From Rhizobium sp. L51/94 (GTDB lineage Bacteria; Pseudomonadota; Alphaproteobacteria; Rhizobiales; Rhizobiaceae): 64,000 nt of DNA. The stretch spans positions 1-64,000 of the forward strand of contig NZ_CP072142.1 of the NCBI RefSeq assembly GCF_019355555.1. Reading direction: 5' to 3'. Within the stretch, counting starts at the first letter, position 1, and every line of letters starts with the position of its first letter. The notes beneath the pieces were generated by a model. That model was not told the DNA's origin. It did not search any database and was given only the letters and a program-made list of their open reading frames with translations. Both the position numbers and the translations under genes were made by a program. Shown one piece after another: positions 53,339 through 62,556 of this stretch.

Positions 53339-53973
53339 GCTTCTGTCCCCGCAACGTCCCTGATGGCATCGACGATGTTGGAGTAAGCGCCGCAGCGACA
53401 GATATTGCCGCTCATGCGTTCGCGGATCTCGGCGAGCGTCGCCTTTCCGTCCGCCGTCAGATCGCCCGTGACATGGCTCGGGACATTCGCCTTGATCTCC
53501 TCCAACATCGCCACGGAGGAACAGATTTGTCCCGGCGTGCAGTAGCCGCACTGGAACCCGTCATGCTTGACAAAGGCGGCCTGCATGGGATGGAGATCGC
53601 CGGGCTTGCCGAGGCCTTCGATCGTGACGACCTGGTCGCCCTCGTGCATCAGGGCGAGCGTCAGGCAGGAATTGATCCTGCGCCCGTCGACGATGACGGT
53701 ACAAGCGCCGCACTGGCCGTGGTCGCAGCCTTTCTTCGTGCCGGTCAGATGAAGATGCTCCCGCAGGGCGTCGAGGAGGGTCGTCCTGTTGTCGACGTCC
53801 AGTTCGCGACGGTCTCCGTTTACGCTCAGCGAGACCTTGGAGGTGAAGGTCGCGTCGCTCCCCGCCGGTTCAGTCGCCACCGCCTTGCCCGCTATCCCGG
53901 ACACCACCACGGTCGCGGCAGATGAGATGAGGAGGTCGCGGCGGGACAGTTCCAGATCGATTGGGCTTGGCAT
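53335..53973 (-). CDS. paoA: Aldehyde oxidoreductase [2Fe-2S] subunit PaoA with Tat signal
   Basis: This 212-residue small subunit has an N-terminal twin-arginine signal (SRRDLLISSAATVVVSG), then the ferredoxin motif GTKKGCDHGQCGACTVIVDG and the second cluster motif QCGYCTPGQ and NICRCGAY. An insert of about 25 residues between the cluster motifs (EIKANVPSHVTGDL) is as in PaoA. ATG 53973 has GGAG 6 bases upstream. The signal implies a periplasmic complex, in contrast with the first operon's small subunit. Confidence 0.93.
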   Translation of the reverse strand: MPSPIDLELSRRDLLISSAATVVVSGIAGKAVATEPAGSDATFTSKVSLSVNGDRRELDVDNRTTLLDALREHLHLTGTKKGCDHGQCGACTVIVDGRRINSCLTLALMHEGDQVVTIEGLGKPGDLHPMQAAFVKHDGFQCGYCTPGQICSSVAMLEEIKANVPSHVTGDLTADGKATLAEIRERMSGNICRCGAYSNIVDAIRDVAGTEA

Positions 53974-54214
53974 GGTCGGCTCCGCTTCGTTGGAAAAGAT
54001 CGGGGCGCAAAAGTGCTCACACAGCGCCCCTTGTCTTTCCAAGCTAGGGCTATGGGCGGCGACAAATAGGGGGCGTCGTCGCATGCCGCTATCGTCCCCG
54101 ATCATATATCTGTGATGGTGCGCCGCATCATATCGACCGATCAGATCCTCGTTCCTGCATGGCGGACAAGGGCGCACACCAACACTTCACCTTACCGGAT
54201 CGATCCGGGACGGG

Positions 54215-57200
54215 TCATTTGCCTTCCATGCGGGCTTTGGGGATTTGGCTCGGCTGAGGATCGGGCTCGGCATGGACCGGGCCATGCGGAATTCGGAAGG
54301 GGCGTACAAAAATGTCCCGCGGTTTCGGTGGCGGTGCCCGATCGCGTGAATCTCCACCGCCAGCAGAACCATGGGCAAACTCGTCTCCACGACCCGCCGG
54401 CAATTTGAACTCGATCTCCCGGTCTGCAAGGCCGGAAAGATCCCCCGTCAGGTCGAACAATTGCTGGGCAACCAGATGGACGACATCGCCTTCCCGCTGG
54501 ATTCGCCCGTTGATCGCCATCATCGAGGCTCCCAGCACCACTCGACGCCGCTTTTCGAACAGCTTCGGCCAGACGACGATGTTGGCGGGACCGGTCTCGT
54601 CCTCGATCGTGATGAACATCACGCCTTTGGCCGAGCCCGGTTTTTGCCGCACCAGCACCAGGCCCGCCGTCATGACCCATCGTCCGTCCCGGGCGGTCAT
54701 GGCCTCCTCGCAGGTCACGATGCTGCGCTTTGCCAGATCGTTTCTGAGAAAGGCGATTGGGTGGTCGCGAAGCGTGAGCCCGGTATGGCCGTAGTCCTCC
54801 ACCACGTTATGGCCTTCGGTCATCTGCCTGAGCGCGACCTCGGGCTCGCGCTGCTCGGCGATGGCCTGCATGTCGCGTGCAGCGGCAGCGGCAAACAAGG
54901 GTAGCGGCTCGTCGCGCAGCGCCTTTATCGCCCAGAGCGCATCGCGTCTCTCGAGCTTCAGGGCCGGCCGGAACGCATCGGCCTGCGCAAGCTCGACCAG
55001 CGAGGCGGCGGGCACGCCAGACCGGCGCCACAGGTCATCGACGGAACCGAACTCTGCGTTCATGCGCGCGGCAACGATCCGGGCGGCGTCGGCGACAGCC
55101 AGGCCTCTCACGATCCGCATGCCCAGCCGGACAGCATGGCGACCCGTATCGCCAATCCGTTCCAGCGTGCAGTCCCAGCGGGACTGGTTGATGCAGACGG
55201 GGCGGATCTCGACGCCATGGACACGCGCACAGCCGACGATCTGGGCGGGCGCATAAAAGCCCATGGGCTGACTGTTCAAAAGGGCCGCGCAAAAAACGTC
55301 CGGGAAGTGGCACTTCACAAAATTGGACGTATAGGCGATCAGCGCGAAGGAAGCCGCATGCGATTCCGGAAAGCCATAGGATCCGAACCCCTCGAGCTGG
55401 CTGAAGGTCTTTTCGGCGAACGCGGCGGTGTAGCCGTTTCGCACCATGCCCGAGACCAGTTTGTCCTTGAACCTCGACACGCCCCCGGTGAACTTGAAGG
55501 TCGCCATGCTCTTGCGCAATTGGTCGGCCTCCCCGCCGGTAAAACCGGCACAGACCATTGCCACCCGCATCGCCGATTCTTGAAACAGCGGCACGCCCAG
55601 CGTTTTGCCGAGCACGGCTTCCAGTTCCGGGGTGGGATACTCGACCTTTTCCTTGCCTTCGCGACGGCGCAGATAGGGATGGACCATATCGCCCTGGATC
55701 GGCCCCGGTCGCACGATGGCAACCTGGACGACCAAATCGTAAAATGTCCTCGGCTTCAGACGCGGCAGCATCGCCATCTGGGCCCTGGACTCGATCTGAA
55801 ACGTCCCGAGCGTGTCGGCCTTGCGGATCATCGCATAGGTCGCCGGATCCTCCTGGCGGATCGTCGACAGATCCAGGTCTTCGTCCTTGTGCTCGCGGAT
55901 GAGATCGAAGGCCTTGCTCATGCAGGTCAGCATGCCGAGCGCCAGGACGTCGACCTTCATCATCTTCAAGGCTTCGACATCGTCCTTGTCCCATTCGATG
56001 ATCTGCCGGTCTTTCATGCTGGCCGGCTCGATGGGGACGAGATCGTCGAGGCGGTCACGCGTCAGCACGAAGCCGCCGGGATGCTGTCCGAGGTGGCGGG
56101 GCGCTCCCATCAACTGCTGAGCCAGCTGCAGGGTCAGCACCAGCCGGCGATCGTCCGGATTGAGATTGAGCTCTTTCACGTTTCGGCCGCTCACCTCTTG
56201 CGACCACGACCACATGCCGGACGACAGCGCCTTGATCAGATCTTCCGGCAGGCCCAGCGCCTTGCCGACATCGCGGATCGCCCCCTTGGCGCGGTAGCGT
56301 GTCACGGTCGCGCAGAGGGCCGCCTTCTCCCGGCCATAGGTCCTGTAGATCCATTGGATGACCTCCTCGCGCCGCTCGTGCTCGAAATCAACATCGATGT
56401 CCGGCGGTTCGTCCCGCTCCTGGCTGACGAAGCGCTCAAACAGCAGATCGTTGGTTTCGGGATCGATGGAGGTGACGCCAAGAATGTAGCAGACGGCCGA
56501 ATTCGCAGCCGAGCCGCGCCCCTGACAAAGGATGCCCTTGCTTCGTGCAAACCGCACGATCGAGAAGACCGTCAGGAAATACGGCGCGTATTCCATCTTC
56601 TGGATAAGATCGAGCTCATGGCGGACGATCTGCAGCGTCTTTGGCGGCAGGCCCTCCGGATAGCGATCCGGCACGCATTGCCAGACATAGTGCTCGAGGG
56701 ATTGCTGCGCCGACTTTCCAGGAACGATGGCTTCCAGCGGATACTGGTAGGTCAATTCCTCCAGCGAAAATCGACAGCGCTCGACGATCTCCATGGTTCG
56801 CCGCAGCGCTTGCGGGTAGCGCGGGAACAGACGCGCCATCTCTTCCGGCGGCTTGAGGAACCTGTCGGCATGACGCTCCCGCTCGAACCCGACCGCGTCG
56901 ATGGTGGTGTTGTTGCGGATGCAGGTAACGATATCCTGCAGTTGCCGCCTGCCCGGCTCGTGGAACAGCACGTCATTGGTAACGACGGTCTTGACCTTGA
57001 GGCGTTCGGCGATGTTGGACAGCTCATGCAGGCGCAGCTGGTCGTTGGGGCGGCGCCTCAGCGACAGGGAGAGGTAGGCACCATCCCCAAAGACGTCGCC
57101 CATCTTGCGCAGCTGGACGGCGCACGTCTCGTCGGGAAGGTCCGGGACCAGGATACCGAGCAGGCCATCGGCATACATCGCGACGTCGTCCAGATGCAGA

Positions 57201-57514
57201 ACGCAGTTGTTCTTTCCGCCCCTTGCCTTTCCCAGGGTGATGAGCCGCGTCAGCCGGGCATAGGCGGCGCGGTCGGTCGGATAGACGAGGATCGACATGC
57301 CGTCCGCCAGATCGAGGCGACATCCGACAACCAGCCGCACGCCTGTTTCGCGCGAGGCTATGAGTGCACGGACGATGCCGGCAAGCGAGTTGCGATCGAC
57401 GACCCCGATCGCATCGATGCCCAGGTCCTTGGCGGTTGCAAACAGCTCGTGGGCCGAACTGGCGCCCCTTAGAAAACTGAAATGCGTGGTCACCTGCAGC
57501 TCGGCATATCTCAT
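54215..57514 (-). CDS. dnaE2: Error-prone DNA polymerase DnaE2 (ImuC)
   Basis: This 1099-residue C-family DNA polymerase copies damaged DNA with ImuA and ImuB. It starts MRYAELQVTTHFSFLRGASS (PHP domain), continues with the palm/thumb motifs (the acidic catalytic site around EPPDIDVDFEHERREEVI and a later GVPLFQESAMRVAMVCAG segment), a helix-hairpin-helix region and a C-terminal OB fold with VLVRQKPGSAKGVMFITIED. ATG 57514 overlaps the imuB stop by four bases; a longer upstream GTG is not needed. The operon has an SOS box at 59765. Confidence 0.95.
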   Translation of the reverse strand: MRYAELQVTTHFSFLRGASSAHELFATAKDLGIDAIGVVDRNSLAGIVRALIASRETGVRLVVGCRLDLADGMSILVYPTDRAAYARLTRLITLGKARGGKNNCVLHLDDVAMYADGLLGILVPDLPDETCAVQLRKMGDVFGDGAYLSLSLRRRPNDQLRLHELSNIAERLKVKTVVTNDVLFHEPGRRQLQDIVTCIRNNTTIDAVGFERERHADRFLKPPEEMARLFPRYPQALRRTMEIVERCRFSLEELTYQYPLEAIVPGKSAQQSLEHYVWQCVPDRYPEGLPPKTLQIVRHELDLIQKMEYAPYFLTVFSIVRFARSKGILCQGRGSAANSAVCYILGVTSIDPETNDLLFERFVSQERDEPPDIDVDFEHERREEVIQWIYRTYGREKAALCATVTRYRAKGAIRDVGKALGLPEDLIKALSSGMWSWSQEVSGRNVKELNLNPDDRRLVLTLQLAQQLMGAPRHLGQHPGGFVLTRDRLDDLVPIEPASMKDRQIIEWDKDDVEALKMMKVDVLALGMLTCMSKAFDLIREHKDEDLDLSTIRQEDPATYAMIRKADTLGTFQIESRAQMAMLPRLKPRTFYDLVVQVAIVRPGPIQGDMVHPYLRRREGKEKVEYPTPELEAVLGKTLGVPLFQESAMRVAMVCAGFTGGEADQLRKSMATFKFTGGVSRFKDKLVSGMVRNGYTAAFAEKTFSQLEGFGSYGFPESHAASFALIAYTSNFVKCHFPDVFCAALLNSQPMGFYAPAQIVGCARVHGVEIRPVCINQSRWDCTLERIGDTGRHAVRLGMRIVRGLAVADAARIVAARMNAEFGSVDDLWRRSGVPAASLVELAQADAFRPALKLERRDALWAIKALRDEPLPLFAAAAARDMQAIAEQREPEVALRQMTEGHNVVEDYGHTGLTLRDHPIAFLRNDLAKRSIVTCEEAMTARDGRWVMTAGLVLVRQKPGSAKGVMFITIEDETGPANIVVWPKLFEKRRRVVLGASMMAINGRIQREGDVVHLVAQQLFDLTGDLSGLADREIEFKLPAGRGDEFAHGSAGGGDSRDRAPPPKPRDIFVRPFRIPHGPVHAEPDPQPSQIPKARMEGK

Positions 57515-59025
57515 GCGAAAATTCCGTGGACAAACCATGCGTGGGATCCGGTCCCACCATCGACGCCGTCGCCGGAGCGGAAAATCCAGAGACGCTCGCC
57601 TGCGTCGTCCTCGATGATGAAATAGTCACGAACCGCCGCCCATTCGGACGTGCGCTGCCACCATTCGCCGAAGATGCGCTCGGGCCCGTCGGCACGTTTG
57701 ACCCGCCGGCGCTTGCCGCGCCACGTCACCGACACCGGCGGATGGTCGGGCAGCAGCGCGATCACCTCGACCTCCTCCGGATGGGCAAGCAGACGGACCG
57801 GACGCGGCCACTGACGCGACCAGAAGACGTCGATATCGTCAGCGGTGGCGGCAATCCGCCGGACGCTGCGCTCCGGGACGTCGGAGGCAACCGGTGCCAG
57901 GCGGTAGACCCGCTGGCCGCGATTGCCGAAGATGTCCACAAGCGGCGTGATATCCCCGTCACCGTCCTCGACGAACGACGATGCCGTCTGGGTCTCCTCG
58001 AGCGGCTGCGACAGGACGGCGACCAGGGTCAGCCTCTCGATGCCAAAACCGGGATCGATCCTCTCGGTGCGGTCCTTGAACAGCTTGGTGAGCCACGTCA
58101 CGTCCCTTGCAGGCTTTGCCGTTCCGGCGCGAATGGCCTGGCGGGCATTGTCGACCGTGTCGACGATCAGGTCGGCGCGCCGGACCCCCAGCCCTTGTCT
58201 TTGAAGTTCGGCGCAGAGCTCGACGACCAGGCGCCCGACATATTTGTCTATCGTCTCTGCCGCACCGATCGGGTCCTGGAAAGAGCGCGCGACCGCAATC
58301 TGCCCAGGGCTTCTGATGGGCTCGATCGGCTCGCGGACACGACCGAACATCTGGTCAAGGCGTCGCCCGATCTCGGGCCCGAAGCGAAGCGTCAGCGGCG
58401 CGCGCGGCGTCACGGAGAGCTCCCCGATCGTGCGAAAGCCGAGGGTCCTGAGATCCCCGACGATCTTGTCCGGGAGCCGCAACAGGCAGACGGGCAAGCG
58501 CTCGACGGCGCGCAGGGTCTCGCCTCTGGGTATGATGACCGTCTCCCTTTTGATCGCCCGTGCGCAGGCGTGCGCGGCACCCCATGTGTCGGCAATGGCG
58601 ACACGCGTCGTCAGACCCCTGGCGGCGAACCGATTGGCGATGCCCGTCAGCATGGCACGCTCCCCACCCTTCAGATGGTCGGCACCCTCCGTGTCCATGA
58701 CGATACCGTTTTCGGCATCGACGGCGACGATGGGCGAATATTGGGTTAATGCCCACAACGCGATCCGCTCGAGAGCCGCAGCGTCAGCCCGCGGGTCGGC
58801 CTCGATCGTCAGCAGTCCGCGGAACAGGGCCTGGGCCTTTGCGGCCGCCATGCCGATGCGCACACCTGCCCGTCTTGCCGGATCGTCGGCGGCCGACACC
58901 CAGCGTTTCGATCCGCTTTTTGCAATCACGGCAATGGCCTGGTCAACCGGAATGGCCGGATCGGCGGCGCGACGAATGCGATCCGTCGACAGATCTGGAA
59001 GGTAGATCGATACGACCCTGGTCAT
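57511..59025 (-). CDS. imuB: Inactive Y-family polymerase-like protein ImuB
   Basis: This 504-residue protein is related to DinB but lacks the catalytic acidic residues (the first motif reads SIYLPDLSTDRI instead of D-x-D-x-F-[YF]). It is the hub of the mutasome, linking ImuA, DnaE2 and the sliding clamp. Segments seen include YSPIVAVDAENGIVMDTEGA, TRVAIADTWGAAHACAR, VCLLRLPDKIVGDLRTLGF and a C-terminal disordered part. ATG 59025 is chosen for its GGGAG, 6 bases upstream. It overlaps imuA by 83 bases and dnaE2 by 4. Confidence 0.93.
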   Translation of the reverse strand: MTRVVSIYLPDLSTDRIRRAADPAIPVDQAIAVIAKSGSKRWVSAADDPARRAGVRIGMAAAKAQALFRGLLTIEADPRADAAALERIALWALTQYSPIVAVDAENGIVMDTEGADHLKGGERAMLTGIANRFAARGLTTRVAIADTWGAAHACARAIKRETVIIPRGETLRAVERLPVCLLRLPDKIVGDLRTLGFRTIGELSVTPRAPLTLRFGPEIGRRLDQMFGRVREPIEPIRSPGQIAVARSFQDPIGAAETIDKYVGRLVVELCAELQRQGLGVRRADLIVDTVDNARQAIRAGTAKPARDVTWLTKLFKDRTERIDPGFGIERLTLVAVLSQPLEETQTASSFVEDGDGDITPLVDIFGNRGQRVYRLAPVASDVPERSVRRIAATADDIDVFWSRQWPRPVRLLAHPEEVEVIALLPDHPPVSVTWRGKRRRVKRADGPERIFGEWWQRTSEWAAVRDYFIIEDDAGERLWIFRSGDGVDGGTGSHAWFVHGIFA

Positions 59026-59698
59026 CACACGCTCCCACGACAAATTCGGCACAGGCGCCGGCCCGCGATCTCATCAGCTCCAGCAACCAGGTTGCCCGCC
59101 CGACGCCGGGTACCGGCAAGGCCGCCGACGGCAGCACGCTGACGCGCCACCGCGTGGTCGACGCGGTCGGCTGACCAAAGTCGTTGGCTTCCGTCTGCCG
59201 GCGCCATCTGCGAACGACGAGGGCCAACGTCCCCTTCTTTTCGGCGGCAAGCTGCAGACGCCTGCTTTCCAGCATCGGTAGTCGGACGAGCTCCCCCACG
59301 ACCGCGCCGAGGCCGCCATAGGACAAGGCCTCCTCCATGGACGCAAGCACATCCTCTTGCTGATCACCCTCGACAAAGATGACCCGGTTTGCATCGAGGC
59401 CCGCTTGGGCCAGCGCCGGGAAGAAAAGGTCTGGACGCGTCAGACACCAGACGATCTTGCCTTTGGTGCGGGCCGCAATCCCGGCAACGAACAGGGCGGC
59501 GGCTGCGCCATCGACGGCTCCGGCGCCACCGCCTGCAAACTCATGAAGAGCCCCGCGCGCAAGACCGCCTCCCGGCAGCACGGCATCGATCTCGCCAACA
59601 CCGAAGGGCAGGCTTTCCAATTGCTTCGCCGAGCCACGCGAAAGGGAGGCGATGCGGCTGCGCAGATCGGCTATGACGTGCTCTCTTGCAGCCGTCAT
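58943..59698 (-). CDS. imuA: Mutasome RecA-like protein ImuA
   Basis: This 251-residue protein is the first gene of the imuA-imuB-dnaE2 operon. It is a RecA-fold protein (FGVGEIDAVLPGGGLARGALHEF, then KIVWCLTRPDLFFPALAQAG, VIFVEGDQQEDVLASMEEAL) with a degenerate nucleotide-binding site, as in other ImuA proteins. The C-terminal tail is Arg/Ser-rich. A perfect SOS box lies 67 bases upstream. The window gives no lexA gene. Confidence 0.93.
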   Translation of the reverse strand: MTAAREHVIADLRSRIASLSRGSAKQLESLPFGVGEIDAVLPGGGLARGALHEFAGGGAGAVDGAAAALFVAGIAARTKGKIVWCLTRPDLFFPALAQAGLDANRVIFVEGDQQEDVLASMEEALSYGGLGAVVGELVRLPMLESRRLQLAAEKKGTLALVVRRWRRQTEANDFGQPTASTTRWRVSVLPSAALPVPGVGRATWLLELMRSRAGACAEFVVGACDDQGRIDLPSRSVDGSHSSRRRSGHSG

Positions 59699-59764
59699 CG
59701 TTCACGCAATCCTCTCGGTTCATGGTGCTCATCAGAACGACGTCATGCCGTTTCATCGATTGAA

Positions 59765-59779
59765 GTTCACGTTCTGTTC
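59765..59779. promoter_or_regulatory. LexA SOS box of imuA-imuB-dnaE2
   Basis: GTTC-N7-GTTC, the exact alphaproteobacterial LexA direct repeat, lies 67 bases from the imuA ATG. The operon is LexA-repressed in related bacteria such as Caulobacter. Confidence 0.85.
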
Positions 59780-59832
59780 CGACGCGCAATCAGAGTCAAG
59801 TCAGCATAAAATAGGAATATCATCCTCCAATT

Positions 59833-60048
59833 TTAGAAAATGCGAAGATTATTGAGCCGAATCAGAGCTGTATCTTCGCTCGCGCCGTATCCGGCCTCGC
59901 GAAAAAAATCGGTGAGCATTTGGCTGGACAAGGCGTCGGGCGTATCCGGTGCCAGCGTGGATGCGACCGGGAGGCGGTTGCCCTTTCTGGGGAAAGGCTC
60001 AATGTGTCCCCCCTCCCATTCGGAGAGCCACTCGCCACGGCCATGCAA
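59833..60048 (-). CDS. Small hypothetical protein upstream of imuA
   Basis: The 71-residue frame reads HGRGEWLSEWEGGHIEPFPR, then ASTLAPDTPDALSSQMLTDF and ends with DTALIRLNNLRIF. It appears to start at TTG 60048 and I see no good ribosome site, so a start inside is possible. It is a soluble protein of unknown role; I recall no named family. It lies between imuA and the small gene at 60061, on the same strand. Confidence 0.5.
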   Translation of the reverse strand: MHGRGEWLSEWEGGHIEPFPRKGNRLPVASTLAPDTPDALSSQMLTDFFREAGYGASEDTALIRLNNLRIF

Positions 60049-60060
60049 AGGCGTGGGCGC

Positions 60061-60369
60061 CTATTGGCCCGAGACGCGGATGGCACCCGCCTCGCCCAGA
60101 CTGCGTTGGACAACCGTAATTTGGCTGGAAGCGATGTTAGCGGACACTTCGATTTCGCCGCCAAGCGGCGCATCGTCGCGCGCGCCCTCATTGTGCGAAA
60201 GGTCTCCGCCCGATGGCGACGTGCCGACGGTGTTTTCATTGGTGGTCGATTGGATGAAGATGTCAGGCCTTGCGATGCCGTGCTGCTGAACCAGATGCTC
60301 GACCGCCAGATCGGCTGCGGCCCGGGTCGAGAAGGTGGCTCGGATCTTCAGGGTGCTGTCGTCGGCCAT
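60061..60369 (-). CDS. Hypothetical protein
   Basis: This 102-residue protein starts at ATG 60369 (MADDSTLKIRATFSTRAAAD) with AGGAG about 9 bases upstream. It has LAVEHLVQQHGIARPDIFIQ and a C-terminal IEVSANIASSQITVVQRSLG segment, giving a small alpha/beta pattern like ferredoxin-fold or heat-induced small proteins. I do not recognise a named family. It faces away from dinB. Confidence 0.6.
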   Translation of the reverse strand: MADDSTLKIRATFSTRAAADLAVEHLVQQHGIARPDIFIQSTTNENTVGTSPSGGDLSHNEGARDDAPLGGEIEVSANIASSQITVVQRSLGEAGAIRVSGQ

Positions 60370-60483
60370 GCGGCTATCTCCTGTTGCTGATGTCACCTGG
60401 CTCAACGTCCCTTAGGCCCACAGGTTGCCTCAAGCGGGCAAGTCACCGTCAATCGCCTTGGATATCGGTCGAAACGCTGATAT

Positions 60484-60498
60484 GTTCTCTTTTTGTTT
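60484..60498 (+). promoter_or_regulatory. LexA-type SOS box (near consensus) of dinB
   Basis: GTTC-N7-GTTT, one base off the consensus, lies 16 bases before the dinB ATG. It supports SOS control of dinB together with the imuA operon. Confidence 0.65.
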
Positions 60499-60513
60499 CG
60501 ATGACCTTCTCAT

Positions 60514-61611
60514 ATGGCCACCATGAACGACGTGACGCTACCGCCAACTCGCAAAATCATTCATGTCGACATGGATGCCTTCTATGCCTCGGTCGAGCAG
60601 CGCGACAATCCTGACCTGCGCGGACGACCGCTGGCCGTTGGCGGATCGGCGGCCCGGGGTGTCGTGGCGGCGGCAAGTTACGAAGCGCGAACCTTCGGTG
60701 TCCACTCGGCCATGCCGTCGGTGACCGCCAAGCGGAAATGTCCGGAGCTGATCTTCGTGCCGCCACGCTTCGAGGTCTATCGGCAGGTGTCGCAGCAGAT
60801 CCGGGACATCTTTGCTGAGTACACAGCCCTGATCGAGCCCCTGTCGCTCGACGAGGCCTATCTCGACGTGACCGAGAACCTGAAGGGCATGGCGATCGCC
60901 ACCGACATTGCGCTGGAGATCCGCGTGAAGATCAAGGCTGTCACCGGCCTCAATGCATCTGCCGGCATCTCCTACAACAAGTTTCTGGCCAAGATGGCAA
61001 GCGACCTGAACAAGCCGAATGGCCAGGCGGTGATAACCCCGAAGAATGGCCCGGGCTTTGTCGAGATCCTCCCCGTCAAGAAATTCCATGGTGTCGGGCC
61101 TGCGACGGCCGAGCGCATGAAACGGCACGGCATCGAGACCGGCCTTGACCTCAAATCGAAGTCTCTTGCCTTCCTCCAGCAGACTTTCGGCAAGTCCGGC
61201 CCCTATTTCTACGGGGTCGCCCGCGGCATCGACGAACGCGAGGTCAGGCCCGACCGGATCCGCAAATCTGTTGGCGCCGAGGATACGTTCGTCGAGGACA
61301 TCGACGATCTCGATCTGGCCAAGGCCGAGCTGAGACCGTTGGCCGAAAAGGTCTGGCGCCATTGTGAGGCCAACGCCATCACGGGAAGGACGGTGACTGT
61401 TAAAATCAAATATTCGGATTTCAGCCAAGCGACCCGTAGCAAAACCCTGTCAGGGCCTATCTCGGATATCGACATGGCACTGGAGGCCGCAGAGATTCTG
61501 CTCGCATCGGCGTTCCCGTTCAAACGTCCGGTGCGACTGCTGGGCGTTACCCTGTCATCGCTGAACACGGAAGACCACGTGGCAGAACCGCAACTCGCTC
61601 TAGGCCTCTGA
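60514..61611 (+). CDS. dinB: DNA polymerase IV (DinB)
   Basis: This 365-residue Y-family translesion polymerase has the catalytic motif HVDMDAFYASVEQ (Asp19), the palm acidic pair in PLSLDEAYLDVTE, a thumb with a helix-hairpin-helix (KFHGVGPATAERMKRHGIET), a little-finger domain (SVGAEDTFVEDI) and the C-terminal sliding-clamp motif QLALGL. All key residues are present. The gene ends 13 bases before the bidirectional terminator shared with the small RNA on the opposite strand. Confidence 0.95.
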   Translation: MATMNDVTLPPTRKIIHVDMDAFYASVEQRDNPDLRGRPLAVGGSAARGVVAAASYEARTFGVHSAMPSVTAKRKCPELIFVPPRFEVYRQVSQQIRDIFAEYTALIEPLSLDEAYLDVTENLKGMAIATDIALEIRVKIKAVTGLNASAGISYNKFLAKMASDLNKPNGQAVITPKNGPGFVEILPVKKFHGVGPATAERMKRHGIETGLDLKSKSLAFLQQTFGKSGPYFYGVARGIDEREVRPDRIRKSVGAEDTFVEDIDDLDLAKAELRPLAEKVWRHCEANAITGRTVTVKIKYSDFSQATRSKTLSGPISDIDMALEAAEILLASAFPFKRPVRLLGVTLSSLNTEDHVAEPQLALGL

Positions 61612-61623
61612 CGCGTTGGACCC

Positions 61624-61667
61624 AAAACGAAAAAGCCTGCCGCGGGAGGAGGTGCGGCAGGCTTTTT
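61624..61667. terminator. Bidirectional intrinsic terminator (dinB and anti-SD small RNA)
   Basis: A hairpin (AAGCCTGCCGC / GCGGCAGGCTT, 11-base stem, loop GGGAGGAGGT) is followed on the plus side by T-rich sequence (TTTTT at 61663-61667) and on the minus side by a TTTTTCGTTTT tail. It can end dinB transcription and the small RNA read the other way. Confidence 0.85.
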
Positions 61668-61800
61668 GAAAAGAACCGAATAGCGGCCTAGGAGGAGGAG
61701 CGCCGCTATTCCGACAGGCGTCCCCGGGAGGAGGAGTGGGCCGCCTGAATTCGAAGCTCTGCGGGAGGAGGTGCATCGCTTCGATGACCAGAAGATAGCC
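61625..61800 (-). ncRNA. Anti-Shine-Dalgarno small RNA (alpha-r14/suhB-like family), four hairpins
   Basis: Read on the minus strand, four consecutive hairpins carry loops with CCTCCTCC or CTCCTCCTCC: at 61751-61784 (interrupted stem), 61715-61747 (one mismatch), 61679-61710 (nine perfect pairs) and the terminator hairpin 61633-61664. Loops of CCUCCUCCC are the mark of rhizobial alpha-r14/NfeR1 RNAs (Rfam suhB) and of the Rhodobacter CcsR RNAs, which pair with ribosome-binding sites of transporter and other mRNAs. The 5' end near 61800 is inferred; a weak -10-like TATTTAAT (minus strand) lies near 61815-61825. Two adjacent shorter RNAs are an alternative. Confidence 0.85.
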
Positions 61801-61829
61801 GATCTTCCAGCACATTAAATAGACTTTGT

Positions 61830-62556
61830 TGCAGCGCAGCCATGCGAAAAACGACGAGCTGATTTGGGTAGGGAAAATTGTTCCGCCGCCCTGATCGAGC
61901 CCCGGTCCGGAAATTTGATCTCAACGACAGGAAGGAGCTGGCGAGACATAGCGACGTTGTTAATTCAAAGCGCCCACGGTGAGTTTGGTCACTCTCGGCG
62001 CGTTCACGGAATTGTCGGCGAGGGATGAGACAAAAATCCTCGTTGGCGCTGGCGTCTCCTTCACGGCACCCGCTGTCCGGGTGACCTATGGTTTGACAAC
62101 GCCGCCATCCTGCGCAGGATACACGCCCGACAGTCTCGGCAGAACGGGCGGGCAGGACATCGCCGCTCTGATCGGGAGCCTCCTGAAACAGCGTCTCATC
62201 GCTCGGCACGAACACAGCGTCTGCGCCAGCCGTCCGCTGACACGTTCGTCCTTTTGTCGCTCCTGATCGGCCTTGCCGGATCCTGGCTCGCGACGTTGGC
62301 GTCTGCAATCGCGACTGACACCTGCCTGCGTAGCTTTGCGGCCTAGTCGATCGTCGCCAAGACCACTTTCAGCCGCGGCGGTGGTTTCCCCTGCGACGTG
62401 CGACTGCCGGTGCTGACCAAGGCGGCCGACGCGAAAATGCACGCTGTAGATCTCCTTAACCGAGGCCCTCCGACAAACAACTGTCCGTCCGTTTGCGTCG
62501 GTTGATCGATCTTCGGTCCTGCGCCATAAAGCCTTATCAATGTCGGGAGTTATCGC
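61830..62556. other. Intergenic between small RNA and phosphomannomutase
   Basis: About 725 bases. Frames on both strands lack starts and recognisable families. The promoter of the small RNA and of the phosphomannomutase must lie here. I saw no stress or SOS consensus site. Confidence 0.4.

Noticed and set aside
55136..57472. Long plus-strand frame (778 codons) opposite dnaE2
   Set aside because: No family resemblance; dnaE2 motifs cover the entire stretch on the minus strand.
61640..61785. Regular GGGAGGAGG repeats as a CRISPR-like array
   Set aside because: The repeats are only about 10 bases, lie in hairpin loops with different stems, and fit an anti-SD small RNA.
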